From NCBI GenBank assembly GCA_017302835.1, contig JAFLCC010000009.1:1-64000 (forward strand): a DNA stretch of 64,000 nucleotides, in the 5' to 3' direction. The DNA is from Deltaproteobacteria bacterium (lineage in GTDB: Bacteria; Bdellovibrionota; Bdellovibrionia; Bdellovibrionales; Bdellovibrionaceae). The notes beneath the pieces are model-generated. The model did no database searches, was not told the origin of the DNA, and saw nothing but the letters and a program-made list of their open reading frames with translations. This document shows positions 17,671 through 26,610 of the stretch, in pieces; position 1 is the stretch's first letter, and each line of letters opens with the position of its first letter. The position numbers were made by a program, and so were the translations under genes.

Positions 17671-19251
17671 TTATAAAGAGTTTCTCATAAAAAAATTGCG
17701 GATTTGATCATACCTGTTCTGCCAGTTCTGTTGATTAGAATAAAAGACATCGTTTCCTTGATGGACGCGATTATCCAATGGAGAGAATTTATGAAGATAT
17801 TGAAAAAATCGTCCATAAATTACCAGACTTCTTTGGTCGATGGTTCCTTGAGAGCGGGCCTTCAATACGGATTCATAAAACTCAATGGTGGATTCAACGC
17901 GATAACTAATCGTTGGATATACAACAGAATAGTACGACTCAGCCCATGTTGTGTTTTTTCTCGATACCAGATAATTAACCGTGAATTCCGCAGTTTCTGG
18001 GTCCTGTAAATTTTCAAAAATGTTTTCTTTGATAAGATCGCTTGATGAAAGCGGGATCGTTAATTCAGAATAAACTTCTGAATTTTGAATTTCCTTATTA
18101 CTATGAAAAGTTCGGATGCGACGAAATGCCGCTTCAAGAATATTTATTGGATCTATTTTTAAAAAAGAGAACGATGATGACTGAGCCTGCTTTAAATTGT
18201 TTAAGATGGCATTAACTGTTGAATCTTCAGGGGGTTTTTCCTTAAACGAATTAACGGTTCTATTGATTAAAACGCCAAATGAGATCCATGATTTATTTTG
18301 TAACAAATTGACTATTTGAGTATAGAAAAAATTAGAACCAAGAAGGTAGGAAGTATCAATTTTCTGCATGACTTCGAGTAACCTATTTATAAGAGTAGAA
18401 GTTGATTGGTCATTCAGTTTTTTATCCTGGATAATACGAGTTAAAAAAACGTGAGCTATAGATTTCTGGTCGAACGTTTCAATGGCTGCCATTTGTTTAA
18501 GATCAGTAAGCATCTGATTATAAAACTCTTCCGGACGGTCAAGGGAGTCAGAGGTCTTAATCTTACTCAATATTATTTTTTGAATGACACTTTGCCTTTC
18601 AATACCAATGTTCTTTAGAAACTGGGGATCATTCATCATTTTCAAAATTCCATCAAACGTTGTTTCTTTTGCAATGGAATCAATAATGGCATGAACTTGA
18701 TTTATAAGGTTACGTCGTTCATTTCTATATGATTTACGTTCGATCCCATTTTGAGATTCATGCAAGTTAAAATTATTAGAAAGTTGACGTAACTCATCTG
18801 AAATTTCTATTCCTTTCGTTTCAATTTGTCTTTCTAAACTCATTTTACGCTTAAGAAAGTTTTCTCTACTATTAGAATTATAGGATTCTTCAATTTCTGG
18901 CTTTGAAAATGCGGCCCGAACCTTAGAGAGCCGCGAATTAAGTGAATTCAGTCTGGATTGTTTTCTTTCTTTTTGTAATCTGAGAATTTCGTCGACAGTA
19001 TCAGATTGATCACTTTTCTTATCAAAATCAGAATCTAACTTTTTAATCTCCAGAAGTAAGTTTTCCAAACCAATAATTTTAGAATTAACAGGATCTTTAC
19101 TTGGAAGTGGCGCTCTGTCATGGAAATTTCTATACAAATTACTGCAGTTGTTTGCTGTTGCCAAATTTGGGAAAATGAACAAGAGCAAGAGCGAGAAATA
19201 GGCAAAAAATACAAGTTTTGAAGATGTTGAAGATGTTGAAGAAACTTTCAT
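17671..19251 (-). CDS. Large secreted protein, unknown
   Basis: The start is the ATG at 19251, six bases after GAGG; the ORF is open 45 bases further but without a site. The 526 residues begin with a signal peptide (SSTSSTSSK then FFAYFSLLLLFIFPNLATA). The mature part is helical, hydrophilic and almost cysteine-free, with coiled-coil-like stretches between about 50 and 180. No catalytic motif is visible and I recognise no family. It is monocistronic and converges on the methyltransferase gene with a two-base gap. Confidence 0.75.
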   Translation of the reverse strand: MKVSSTSSTSSKLVFFAYFSLLLLFIFPNLATANNCSNLYRNFHDRAPLPSKDPVNSKIIGLENLLLEIKKLDSDFDKKSDQSDTVDEILRLQKERKQSRLNSLNSRLSKVRAAFSKPEIEESYNSNSRENFLKRKMSLERQIETKGIEISDELRQLSNNFNLHESQNGIERKSYRNERRNLINQVHAIIDSIAKETTFDGILKMMNDPQFLKNIGIERQSVIQKIILSKIKTSDSLDRPEEFYNQMLTDLKQMAAIETFDQKSIAHVFLTRIIQDKKLNDQSTSTLINRLLEVMQKIDTSYLLGSNFFYTQIVNLLQNKSWISFGVLINRTVNSFKEKPPEDSTVNAILNNLKQAQSSSFSFLKIDPINILEAAFRRIRTFHSNKEIQNSEVYSELTIPLSSSDLIKENIFENLQDPETAEFTVNYLVSRKNTTWAESYYSVVYPTISYRVESTIEFYESVLKARSQGTIDQRSLVIYGRFFQYLHKFSPLDNRVHQGNDVFYSNQQNWQNRYDQIRNFFMRNSL

Positions 19252-19530
19252 TTTAAACCTCACTCTATTAAGTAAGATCAGCAAGCAGGAAGCCAATGGA
19301 ACTACCTGGACCCATTTCTAGGAGTTCTCGGACAGAGTTAAAACTTTGAAAATACTTAGAATTTTAACTTGATTTTGGTTATAAGAATAGAGGTAGTATT
19401 TGATTTTGTTGCTTTTGGATTTTGCGACAAATAGTCACCTGTAATGTCATTATTTTAGACACAAAAAACTAGACACAAAAAAATTAATGCTTCATTTGCT
19501 TTTTTTCATATTTAGTATGGTTTTTTACAG

Positions 19531-20064
19531 CTAGGCGTTTTTAAGATCGTCAGAGGTAAAGAGAGTTTGAATTTTAAGTTTGGCTTCGCTAAATTTTGAA
19601 TTTTCTTTTTCTCCTCTTAGTATGGCACAAAGAACCGTATCGATTAGAGCCCCTGAGTTGCGCAAGTCTTGAGTGCTAATGAGCACCTGTCCTCCAGTCG
19701 TGATCACATCTTCGATAAGGCAAAGTTTTTTATTCTGAATGTCTATGCCTTCAGCGAATAAACAGGTTCCATATTCTTTGGGAGTTTTTCGAACAAAAAC
19801 GACGGGAAGTCCAGTCTCTAGACTAAGGGCTGTGGCAATGGGTATCCCCCCCATTTCAAGTCCAGCAAGGGCCTGAGTGTCTGATGGGATCATATTTTTT
19901 AAATGAAAGGCCATGGAGCGAAGAAGGGTGGGTTGGGATTCGAAACGGTATTTATCAAAATATTCATGGGAAATTTGTCCCGATCTTAGTTTGAATGTTC
20001 CTTGTAAATAACAGGCTTGAAATACTTTTTTTGCGAGTTCCTTTTTGTCTATAATTTGATTCAT
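19531..20064 (-). CDS. pyrE: Orotate phosphoribosyltransferase
   Basis: PyrE couples orotate to PRPP to form OMP in pyrimidine synthesis. The 177 residues show LRSGQISHEYFDKYRF at the N-terminus, the GLEMGGIPIATALS loop, the flexible-loop lysines VFVRKTPKEYGT and the PRPP motif CLIEDVITTGGQ. The length is at the short end of the family. It is a single gene transcribed away from the small membrane-protein genes that follow. Confidence 0.93.
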   Translation of the reverse strand: MNQIIDKKELAKKVFQACYLQGTFKLRSGQISHEYFDKYRFESQPTLLRSMAFHLKNMIPSDTQALAGLEMGGIPIATALSLETGLPVVFVRKTPKEYGTCLFAEGIDIQNKKLCLIEDVITTGGQVLISTQDLRNSGALIDTVLCAILRGEKENSKFSEAKLKIQTLFTSDDLKNA

Positions 20065-20194
20065 AATTCATCCTTGCATTTTGCGTACGTTTTTATGGTG
20101 GTAGCAATTTGTCTATTTAAAAAAGGTATTAAAGATGCAGTGTAAGATAAATAATTAGGAGTTAAGGGTCAACTTCATATTAAAGGTAGCCAGG

Positions 20195-20335
20195 ATGGAA
20201 GAAAAAAATAAAATTGTCCTTCAAACGTTTAGTCTTTTTATAGTGTTAGCACTCCTCACTTTGGTATTTGTTTATGGTTTTAACTATCTTTTTTTTGAAG
20301 CCAATTTTTCACCAGCAATTCCTGCCATTAAATAA
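20195..20335 (+). CDS. 46-residue single-span membrane protein
   Basis: A short ORF begins at the ATG at 20195, with a weak AAAGG eight bases upstream. It encodes a charged start (MEEKNK), one hydrophobic segment of about 22 residues (SLFIVLALLTLVFVYG) and a short tail ending PAIPAIK. Such small tail proteins are seen in respiratory complexes, but nothing here proves that. It precedes two more small ORFs and the carbonic anhydrase gene on the same strand. Confidence 0.45.
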   Translation: MEEKNKIVLQTFSLFIVLALLTLVFVYGFNYLFFEANFSPAIPAIK

Positions 20336-20351
20336 ATTATTAAACCAGACA

Positions 20352-20522
20352 ATGACGAAGAATGAATCTGACCAGGTGCGCGATGGGAATAATGATGTTC
20401 CTACTTTTAAAACTATTTATGATAGAACTACGTTTCGTCAGAGTAGAATAGAGATTATTATTAAACGATTAACAAAGGTTGAATTATGTTCTGGGACTTC
20501 TATTATCCTATTTTGTTTTTAA
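20352..20522 (+). CDS. Possible 56-residue soluble protein
   Basis: An ORF from the ATG at 20352 lies between two small membrane-protein ORFs and overlaps the second by 37 bases. It is rich in Asp, Arg and Thr (MTKNESDQVRDGNND) and has no motif I know. No clear ribosome-binding site is visible. Its final residues lie inside the coding part of the next, better supported gene, which argues against it. Kept at low confidence because the gap would otherwise be unexplained. Confidence 0.25.
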   Translation: MTKNESDQVRDGNNDVPTFKTIYDRTTFRQSRIEIIIKRLTKVELCSGTSIILFCF

Positions 20523-20707
20523 TTTTCAGTAGTTTAATTTTATTTTTTGGATTAAGAAAAGAAATCAGTAAATTTAAACAATTAGAATCACGAAAAGCAA
20601 TGGACATCGTTTATTTTGCCTTCAATTTTATTCTTGTTTTAGTATTTGGTGGAACTTTTTTTGCTGGAAGTATTACAAGAATTATTTATTTAGTTTCTAA
20701 AACCTAA
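20486..20707 (+). CDS. 73-residue two-span membrane protein
   Basis: The ATG at 20486 follows AAAGG at about eight bases. Two hydrophobic segments (about residues 5-23 and 46-68; LILFFGLRKE and FILVLVFGGTFFAG) flank a charged cytoplasmic or periplasmic loop KEISKFKQLESRKAM. It ends nine bases before the carbonic anhydrase ATG, so the two are likely co-transcribed. A role in anion or CO2 handling would be a guess from position only. Confidence 0.6.
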   Translation: MFWDFYYPILFLIFSSLILFFGLRKEISKFKQLESRKAMDIVYFAFNFILVLVFGGTFFAGSITRIIYLVSKT

Positions 20708-20715
20708 AGAGAAAA

Positions 20716-21354
20716 ATGGCTAGAAAAGATATTATTAAATTATTAGCGGGATTTAAAAGATTTAAGGATAAATACTTTGATAACGAAAACTCAATTTATC
20801 ATAAATTGTCTTCTGATGGCCAAACCCCCAAGACCTTAATTATTGGTTGTTGCGATTCACGTGTGGATCCTGCAATTATTTCTTCCGCTTCCCCAGGGGA
20901 TTTGTTTATCGTTAGAAATGTGGCAAATTTGGTTCCTCCCTTTGAAAAACTAGGTGGAGTCCATGGAGTCAGTGCAGCGATTGAGTTCGCTGTTGTGAAT
21001 TTAAAAGTAGAAAATATATTAATTCTGGGGCACCGTCAGTGTGGTGGCATTCGCTCCCTTTTTCTTGATAATAAAAAAGAAACAACATTTATATCTCTTT
21101 GGATGAAGATTGCAGAAAAAGCCAAAAACCAAGTCTTAGAAAAATTTCCAGATGCAGATACTGAGACGCTTTGTCGCCATTGCGAACTAGAGTCTATAAA
21201 AGTTTCTTTGGAGAATCTGCATAGTTTTCCTTTTGTAAAGCAAGCCTTAATAGAAAGAGAAATCAATATTTTAGGAGTCTATTTTGATCTTGAGCAGGGA
21301 AAGCTCTGGGAGTACGACGAACAGATTTTAGATTTCAAGACTATAGAAATATAG
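20716..21354 (+). CDS. Beta-class carbonic anhydrase
   Basis: The enzyme interconverts CO2 and bicarbonate with a zinc ion. The 212 residues carry the ligand motifs GCCDSRVDP (Cys45 with the Asp47-Arg49 dyad) and GHRQCGG (His106, Cys109), plus RNVANLVPP and GVHGVSAAIEFAV typical of the bacterial Can/CynT clade. It lacks a signal peptide. It is the last gene of the small-membrane-protein unit and is followed by the large palindrome at 21361. Confidence 0.93.
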   Translation: MARKDIIKLLAGFKRFKDKYFDNENSIYHKLSSDGQTPKTLIIGCCDSRVDPAIISSASPGDLFIVRNVANLVPPFEKLGGVHGVSAAIEFAVVNLKVENILILGHRQCGGIRSLFLDNKKETTFISLWMKIAEKAKNQVLEKFPDADTETLCRHCELESIKVSLENLHSFPFVKQALIEREINILGVYFDLEQGKLWEYDEQILDFKTIEI

Positions 21355-21360
21355 TTATCA

Positions 21361-21485
21361 CCAGGGGTTACGCCTAGGCCTCAACTCTTCGTTCTCGTCG
21401 GTCGAACTCCCTGCGACTTGGCCTTGCCAAGCCTCAGTCGTCTCCCTCCTGCGGCCTCGATTTGAGGCCTAGGCGTAACCCCTGG
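21361..21485. repeat. 125-bp GC-rich nested palindromic element
   Basis: A perfect 24-base inverted repeat has its left arm at 21361-21384 (CCAGGGGTTACGCCTAGGCC and four more bases) and its right arm at 21462-21485. The 77-base centre holds a second hairpin, CTTGGC-CTT-GCCAAG (21417-21431), flanked by CGACT/AGTCG. The element is visibly richer in G+C than the DNA on either side. It sits between convergent genes. It could be a REP/BIME-like mobile palindrome, a non-autonomous element or a strong bidirectional transcription barrier. Confidence 0.85.
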
Positions 21486-21547
21486 GAATAGAAACACCAT
21501 TGTAAAAATTTAAAATAAATAAGTAAGTAAAAGTTTAAAAGCTAATG

Positions 21548-21572
21548 AAGCTAGGGACAAAGTCCCTAGCTT
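21548..21572. terminator. Bidirectional terminator hairpin
   Basis: AAGCTAGGGAC (21548-21558) pairs perfectly with GTCCCTAGCTT (21562-21572) around AAA. Rightward it is followed by TTATCTTAT, a reasonable T-rich tail; leftward, after fusA, by CATTAGCTTTTAAAC. It lies 13 bases beyond the EF-G stop codon, so it serves that gene and backs up the palindrome for the carbonic anhydrase gene. Confidence 0.75.
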
Positions 21573-21584
21573 TTATCTTATATC

Positions 21585-23693
21585 TTACTTCTTTTGTTCT
21601 TCGGCACGTTTTTGTTGGTATTTTTTTGCTAATTCTTCTTGAATGTTTCTTGGTGCTGGAGAGTACTTTGCAAACTCCATAGAGAATTCGCCTTTTCCCT
21701 TGGTTGCTGAACGCAAATCAGTAGAGTATCCAAACATTTCTGTTAATGGTACTTCCGCCTCAATCACGCAGTTTCCTTCAAAGTTTGTAGTTCCAACAAT
21801 AACTCCCCGACGTTGATTGATTTGCCCAACAGCCGCACCCTGATACTCATCAGGCACCGTTGTTTCAAGCTTCATAATGGGCTCTAGAACCGTAGGCTTA
21901 GCTTTGAGATAAGCCTCTCTCATAGCTGCCATGGCGCAAATTTTAAACGCCATATAGCTTGAATCCACATCATGATATTGACCATCTTGCAGGATCACAT
22001 TAACTCCAACAATAGGAAATCCTATCAATGGACCTTTTTGACATTGTTCTTGGAATCCTTCTTCAACGGCAGGAATAAATTCCTTAGGAATACGTCCGCC
22101 CACAACTTCATTTTTAAAAGCAAAAACTTCTTTCACATCAGCAGGAAGTGGTTCAATTCGTCCAACAACTTTAGCGAATTGACCGGCACCACCTGATTGT
22201 TTTTTGTGAGTGTAGTCATAAGGGCCTTCTTGCATGATTGTCTCACGGTAGGCTACTTGAGGCTGTCCAACGATCACTTCACAGGCAAATTCACGCTTCA
22301 TTCGCTCAACATAAATTTCTAAATGGAGTTCGCCCATTCCTGAGATAATGGTTTCAGCAGACTCTTCATCCCTATGAACTCTAAAGGTGGGGTCTTCTTT
22401 TCTAAATTTTTGTAAGGCTTTTGAAAAGTTATTAGAACCTTGTTTGTCTTTAGGAGCCACGGCGAGGGAGATAACGGCATCAGGAACATGCATGGATTGC
22501 ATAGAAACATTAATCGTACCATCAGTAAAAGTATCACCAGAGGCGCAATCCACACCGAAGAAGGCAACGATATCGCCAGCATAGGAAGACTGAATCTCAT
22601 CCATTTTATCTGAATTCATTCTCACCAGTCTGGGCACTTTAACTCGTTTTTTATCCGTGGTGTTGGTAATAAAGTCACCAACGCTGACCGTACCTTGATA
22701 AATTCTCATGTAGGTTAACTGGCCAAATTGAGTTTGTTGAAGTTTAAACGCCAAAGCAACTAGAGGTTTTTCATTGTTGGGGAATAGATCGATTTTTTCT
22801 TCATTTTTATCTAAATCAAGAGCCGTTTCTCTTTTTTCTTCTGGAGTTGGCAAATAAAGAGCCACAGCATCTAAGAGTAATTGAACCCCTTTATTTTTAA
22901 AGGCGGATCCGCAAAAAACGGGAACTAGTTTTAAGGTAATAACCCCTTTTCGAATGGCTTTATGCATTTCTTCAACGGTAGGTTCTTCTTCCATCAGGAA
23001 TTTTTCACCAATAGCATCGTCCACATCAGCAAGTTTACCGATAAGTTCATGACGGTAATTTTTAGCTTGGTCTAATAATTCTTCAGGGATGGGAATTTCT
23101 TTTACAATCTCACCGCTAGAGCCTTCGTTGACATAGGCTTTCATGGTAACTAAATCTACGGCGCCTCTATGATTCTCTTCCAAACCAATAGGTATTTGAG
23201 CCATGACCGCGTTTAGTCTTAATTTTTCAACTAAGGCTTCTTTCACTCTAAATGGGTTGGCGCCTTGACGGTCTAATTTGTTAACAAAGGCAAGTCGAGG
23301 AACTCCATATCGTTTCATTTGTCGATCAACAGTGATAGATTGAGATTGAACTCCTGCTACTCCGCAAAGAACTAAAATGGCACCATCGAGAACGCGAAGA
23401 GAACGTTCCACTTCGATTGTGAAATCCACGTGCCCGGGAGTGTCGATTAAGTTGATAATGTTTTCTTTCCAATAAACTTGCGTAGCTGCCGATTGGATGG
23501 TGATACCTTTTTCTCTTTCAAGATCCATGGAATCCATGGTCGCTCCAACTCCATCTTTACCTTTAACTTCGTGGATAGCGTGGATTTTACCACCATAGTA
23601 AAGAATTCTCTCGGATAAGGTCGTCTTACCAGAGTCAATGTGAGCTGAAATACCTATGTTTCGGACAATATTGATATCCCATTTTTTGGCCAT
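21585..23693 (-). CDS. fusA: Elongation factor G, spd/mitochondrial EFG1-like paralogue
   Basis: EF-G drives GTP-dependent ribosomal translocation. The 702 residues have G1 [16 protein letters not shown], switch [27 protein letters not shown] and the domain IV and V signatures. The G1 loop with Ser (HIDSGKTT instead of HVDAGKTT) and the string [17 protein letters not shown] are features of mitochondrial EFG1 and of the spdEFG group in spirochaetes, planctomycetes and delta-proteobacteria. It stands alone, not in an rpsL-rpsG-fusA-tuf operon, so a second EF-G gene may exist elsewhere. Confidence 0.93.
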   Translation of the reverse strand: MAKKWDINIVRNIGISAHIDSGKTTLSERILYYGGKIHAIHEVKGKDGVGATMDSMDLEREKGITIQSAATQVYWKENIINLIDTPGHVDFTIEVERSLRVLDGAILVLCGVAGVQSQSITVDRQMKRYGVPRLAFVNKLDRQGANPFRVKEALVEKLRLNAVMAQIPIGLEENHRGAVDLVTMKAYVNEGSSGEIVKEIPIPEELLDQAKNYRHELIGKLADVDDAIGEKFLMEEEPTVEEMHKAIRKGVITLKLVPVFCGSAFKNKGVQLLLDAVALYLPTPEEKRETALDLDKNEEKIDLFPNNEKPLVALAFKLQQTQFGQLTYMRIYQGTVSVGDFITNTTDKKRVKVPRLVRMNSDKMDEIQSSYAGDIVAFFGVDCASGDTFTDGTINVSMQSMHVPDAVISLAVAPKDKQGSNNFSKALQKFRKEDPTFRVHRDEESAETIISGMGELHLEIYVERMKREFACEVIVGQPQVAYRETIMQEGPYDYTHKKQSGGAGQFAKVVGRIEPLPADVKEVFAFKNEVVGGRIPKEFIPAVEEGFQEQCQKGPLIGFPIVGVNVILQDGQYHDVDSSYMAFKICAMAAMREAYLKAKPTVLEPIMKLETTVPDEYQGAAVGQINQRRGVIVGTTNFEGNCVIEAEVPLTEMFGYSTDLRSATKGKGEFSMEFAKYSPAPRNIQEELAKKYQQKRAEEQKK

Positions 23694-23867
23694 TTTTTAG
23701 TTCCTTTTGTATGATTTTGTTAAAAGTTACTGGCTATCATCAAATTGAATTCAGGGCAAAAGAAGATTGTAATAGCTCAAGTTATCACTTTGCGTTAACT
23801 TGCAATCAAAGCTCCATAGATTTTTTGATTTAGCCAATGCAAGATACAATGATTCACAGAGAGGTTT

Positions 23868-25331
23868 ATGCCACAAAAATCAATATCTCCATTAATTGAA
23901 ATTTTAAAGCAAAATTTTCCCTATTTAGGCTTTATTCATTCGCAAGAAAAAATTCTCAATTTAGTTTTTCAAAAGAAAAATGTCTTGGGCCTCATGCCTA
24001 CGGGAGCTGGGAAAAGCTTATGCTATCAGCTTCCGGCGAAGATCACAAAGGATTTAGTATTGGTTATTTCTCCTCTGATTGCTTTGATGCAAGATCAGAC
24101 ACAAAAAGCCCAAGATCTGGGAATTAGAGCCACCTTTATAAACTCTAGTTTGTCTGCAGAAGAAAAACAGAAACGCTATGAAAAAATTTCAAGAGGTGAA
24201 TACCAGCTCATCTTTGTGACTCCTGAAAGATTTAGAAAACCTGATTTTGTCAAATCTCTTGAAAATGTAAAAGTTGATCTTCTTGTCGTGGATGAGGCCC
24301 ATTGTATCAGTCAGTGGGGTCACGATTTCAGGCCTGATTATTCGCAGATTTCTGAATTTTCCAAAATCTTAAAAAACCCTCCCCTTTTGGCGCTCACAGC
24401 AACAGCGACGGAAGAAACACAAAAAGATATCGTTAACAAATTAAGTATTCAAAATGATTTTGAACTCGTTTGGGCAGGCATGGAAAGGGCCAACTTGCAG
24501 GTTGAAATGACGGAAGCTTACGAAAACGAGGACAAACTGGAATTGCTGTTAAAAAAACTAAATACCGAAGAAGGCTCACAAATTATTTATTTTTTGTTAA
24601 TAGAAAGTCTTCATAAAGTTTCGGTTGAATTACAAAAAAGAAAAATTCCCCATAAGGTCTACCATGGAGACCTAAAGAATGATCAGCGAAAGCAAAATCT
24701 AAATTTCTTTCAAAAAAACGATAGGGTGCTGATGCTGGCCACACCAGCGTTTGGGTTAGGCATCGACAAACCCAATATCCGTCAAGTATTTCATATGCAA
24801 TTGCCTGGATCCATAGAGTCTTATTTTCAAGAGATAGGGCGAGCCGGAAGGGATGGGTTACCGGCTCAAGTTTTCTTATTTTATAGCGAAAACGATTTGC
24901 CTATCTCGATGGAGTTTATCAAGTGGGCTTACCCAGAGAAAGAATACTTGCAACGTGTTTTTGATTTGTTAACTAATTATAAAACTCAATTCTTTCAAGA
25001 AGGTTTTGATTTTTTAAGAGAAAAATTAAGCTTTAAAAACAAAAGAGATTACCGGGTTGAGGCGGCCTATCATATCTTAGCCAGATGGGGATGTGTTCAG
25101 CCGTTGTCTTTACTTAATGAATTAGAACCGAAGGATTTAATTTTGCGAGCTCCGGACTCCGAAGATTTTATTAAAGAAAATCAAAAGATTTTGTTTCAAC
25201 ATCAAAATAAAAAATTATTGGAAATGTATCAGTTAGCGCAGAATCAAGATCAGTGCCGGCTTGGCTTAATCTACAAGTATTTTGGCGGTCCCTATTCTGA
25301 GTGCGGTCACTGCGATGTGTGCTTGCGATGA
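23868..25331 (+). CDS. recQ: RecQ-family ATP-dependent DNA helicase, short form
   Basis: RecQ unwinds DNA 3' to 5' in recombination and repair. The 487 residues contain Walker A GLMPTGAGKSLCYQLPA (41-57), the DEAH box with aromatic loop VVDEAHCISQWGHDFRPDY (near 140), motif III ALTATATEET and motif VI QEIGRAGRDG. The zinc-binding cysteines close the protein (CRLGLIYKYFGG then CGHCDVC). The winged-helix and HRDC domains of the longer E. coli type are missing, so this is a truncated architecture, as in some natural short RecQ proteins. Its stop overlaps the aat start (ATGA). Confidence 0.92.
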   Translation: MPQKSISPLIEILKQNFPYLGFIHSQEKILNLVFQKKNVLGLMPTGAGKSLCYQLPAKITKDLVLVISPLIALMQDQTQKAQDLGIRATFINSSLSAEEKQKRYEKISRGEYQLIFVTPERFRKPDFVKSLENVKVDLLVVDEAHCISQWGHDFRPDYSQISEFSKILKNPPLLALTATATEETQKDIVNKLSIQNDFELVWAGMERANLQVEMTEAYENEDKLELLLKKLNTEEGSQIIYFLLIESLHKVSVELQKRKIPHKVYHGDLKNDQRKQNLNFFQKNDRVLMLATPAFGLGIDKPNIRQVFHMQLPGSIESYFQEIGRAGRDGLPAQVFLFYSENDLPISMEFIKWAYPEKEYLQRVFDLLTNYKTQFFQEGFDFLREKLSFKNKRDYRVEAAYHILARWGCVQPLSLLNELEPKDLILRAPDSEDFIKENQKILFQHQNKKLLEMYQLAQNQDQCRLGLIYKYFGGPYSECGHCDVCLR

Positions 25332-25990
25332 CCAAATTCAAACCGGGGTCGTTGGCTCATTTTAAGTCCACTATTTCCTTTCCTCAAATTCCTTACCTGG
25401 AAAGCCATGAAGATATAGTGGCTATTGGTGGAAAATTGAATGTGGGCACTCTTCTAGCCGCCTATGAAAAGGGGATTTTTCCTTGGCCACAACAGGGAGC
25501 GCCGTTGTTGTGGTTTTTTCCTGAGCAGAGAGGTGTTTTGGATTTTAGTGACCTACATATTCCAGAGAGTTTGATTAAATTTATTAAGAAAAATAGTTTT
25601 CGCTTTCGTTTTTCTGTGAACGAAGCTTTTCCCCAGGTTATTGAGAATTGTCAGTTGCAGAAAAGAAATAATCAGCCAGGAACTTGGATCATCCCTGAGT
25701 TAAAAAAAGCCTATATAGAATTTCATGAAGCAGGTTTTGCTCATTCGATAGAGTGTTGGGAAGGTTCACAGTTGGTGGGCGGGGTGTATGGAGTTTTGGT
25801 TCATCAAGTTTTTAGTGGAGAAAGCATGTTTCATCACACTACCAATGTCAGCAAAATGTGTTTGTTGTTTCTGATTGATTGGCTCAAAAATAAAGGTATT
25901 TCATGGATGGATATTCAAATGGTGACCCCGTTGCTTGAAAGTTTTGGGGGTAAGTATATATCGGATGAAGAGTATTTCCATCGATTGTGA
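25328..25990 (+). CDS. aat: Leucyl/phenylalanyl-tRNA-protein transferase
   Basis: Aat adds Leu or Phe from tRNA to N-terminal Arg or Lys of proteins, marking them for ClpS-ClpAP degradation. The ATG at 25328 overlaps the recQ stop by four bases and is preferred over the upstream in-frame start at 25301. Conserved blocks are YEKGIFPWP, PLLWFFPEQRGVL, NQPGTWIIPELKKAY, GFAHSIECWEG, GGVYGVLV, FSGESMFH and MDIQMVTPLLESFGG. The length of 220 residues is normal. It is translationally coupled to recQ. Confidence 0.94.
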   Translation: MTKFKPGSLAHFKSTISFPQIPYLESHEDIVAIGGKLNVGTLLAAYEKGIFPWPQQGAPLLWFFPEQRGVLDFSDLHIPESLIKFIKKNSFRFRFSVNEAFPQVIENCQLQKRNNQPGTWIIPELKKAYIEFHEAGFAHSIECWEGSQLVGGVYGVLVHQVFSGESMFHHTTNVSKMCLLFLIDWLKNKGISWMDIQMVTPLLESFGGKYISDEEYFHRL

Positions 25991-26048
25991 GGTAACTGTT
26001 AGTCATGTAACCCTCATATTTGCCAGCGACGTTAAGTTCTCTTTCCAC

Positions 26049-26079
26049 TTTACTGTAATCAATAAAACTGTACTATAAT
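26049..26079 (+). promoter_or_regulatory. Candidate promoter of the heavy-metal efflux operon
   Basis: A perfect -10 box TATAAT (26074-26079) lies 19 bases after TTTACT (26049-26054). The long 19-base spacer is typical of promoters activated by MerR-family metal sensors, and the site precedes a metal-efflux operon. A direct repeat ACTGTA (26052-26057 and 26067-26072) sits inside. No MerR gene is seen nearby and the usual dyad is missing, so the regulator is a guess. Confidence 0.4.
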
Positions 26080-26124
26080 GTTCTGTGCTAAACTATTTAG
26101 ATTATGAATTTCTATAAGGAAACG

Positions 26125-26598
26125 ATGAAGGTGAACACCATGGTTGATCGATTTGGAAATATGTATTCAGGTTCATTTCTGAAATTAAGTCTCGTTCTTT
26201 TTTTGTTTTTTACGTCCATTGGGCACTCTCATGGTGAAGATAAATTAGGGCCAAATGGGGGCTATATAAGAATGCCAGGGGCTTTTCATACAGAAGTTGT
26301 AATGGATGGATCGAATAAAATGAGAGTTTACCTTCTTGACATGAATTGGAAGAACTCTTCGGTTAAAGATTCAGCGCTTGAAGTGACTGTTATGCAATCA
26401 AATCAAACGAACAAGGGAATATGTGTTATCGTTGATAATTATTATTCCTGTGAGTTGCCAGAGGGATTTAATCTGAAACCAGGAACAATGAAAGTGAAAG
26501 CTCAGCGAAAGAAATTAAAAGGGACTGCGGTTTATGAGTTGCCTCTTCAGTTAAAAAAAATAGAAAAAACAGAAAAAAATCATGGTGGTCATCATTAA
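26125..26598 (+). CDS. Small His-rich secreted protein of the metal-efflux operon
   Basis: I choose the ATG at 26125, four bases after AAGGA; the ORF extends to 26104. The protein (157 residues) has a signal peptide (FLKLSLVLFLFFTSIGHSHG), then LGPNGGYIRMPGAFHTEVV and VYLLDMNWK, and ends in a HGGHH tail. This resembles the isolated N-terminal metal-binding module found on some CzcB-type adaptors. It is paralogous in layout to the protein encoded at 29762. Metal binding in the periplasm is inferred. It lies 12 bases before the pump gene. Confidence 0.75.
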   Translation: MKVNTMVDRFGNMYSGSFLKLSLVLFLFFTSIGHSHGEDKLGPNGGYIRMPGAFHTEVVMDGSNKMRVYLLDMNWKNSSVKDSALEVTVMQSNQTNKGICVIVDNYYSCELPEGFNLKPGTMKVKAQRKKLKGTAVYELPLQLKKIEKTEKNHGGHH

Positions 26599-26610
26599 GG
26601 GAATCTGAAT

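Noticed and set aside
20268-20351. Upstream extension of the 56-residue ORF into the preceding membrane-protein gene
   Set aside because: It would read through coding sequence of the 46-residue protein in another frame; only the part from 20352 could be a gene.
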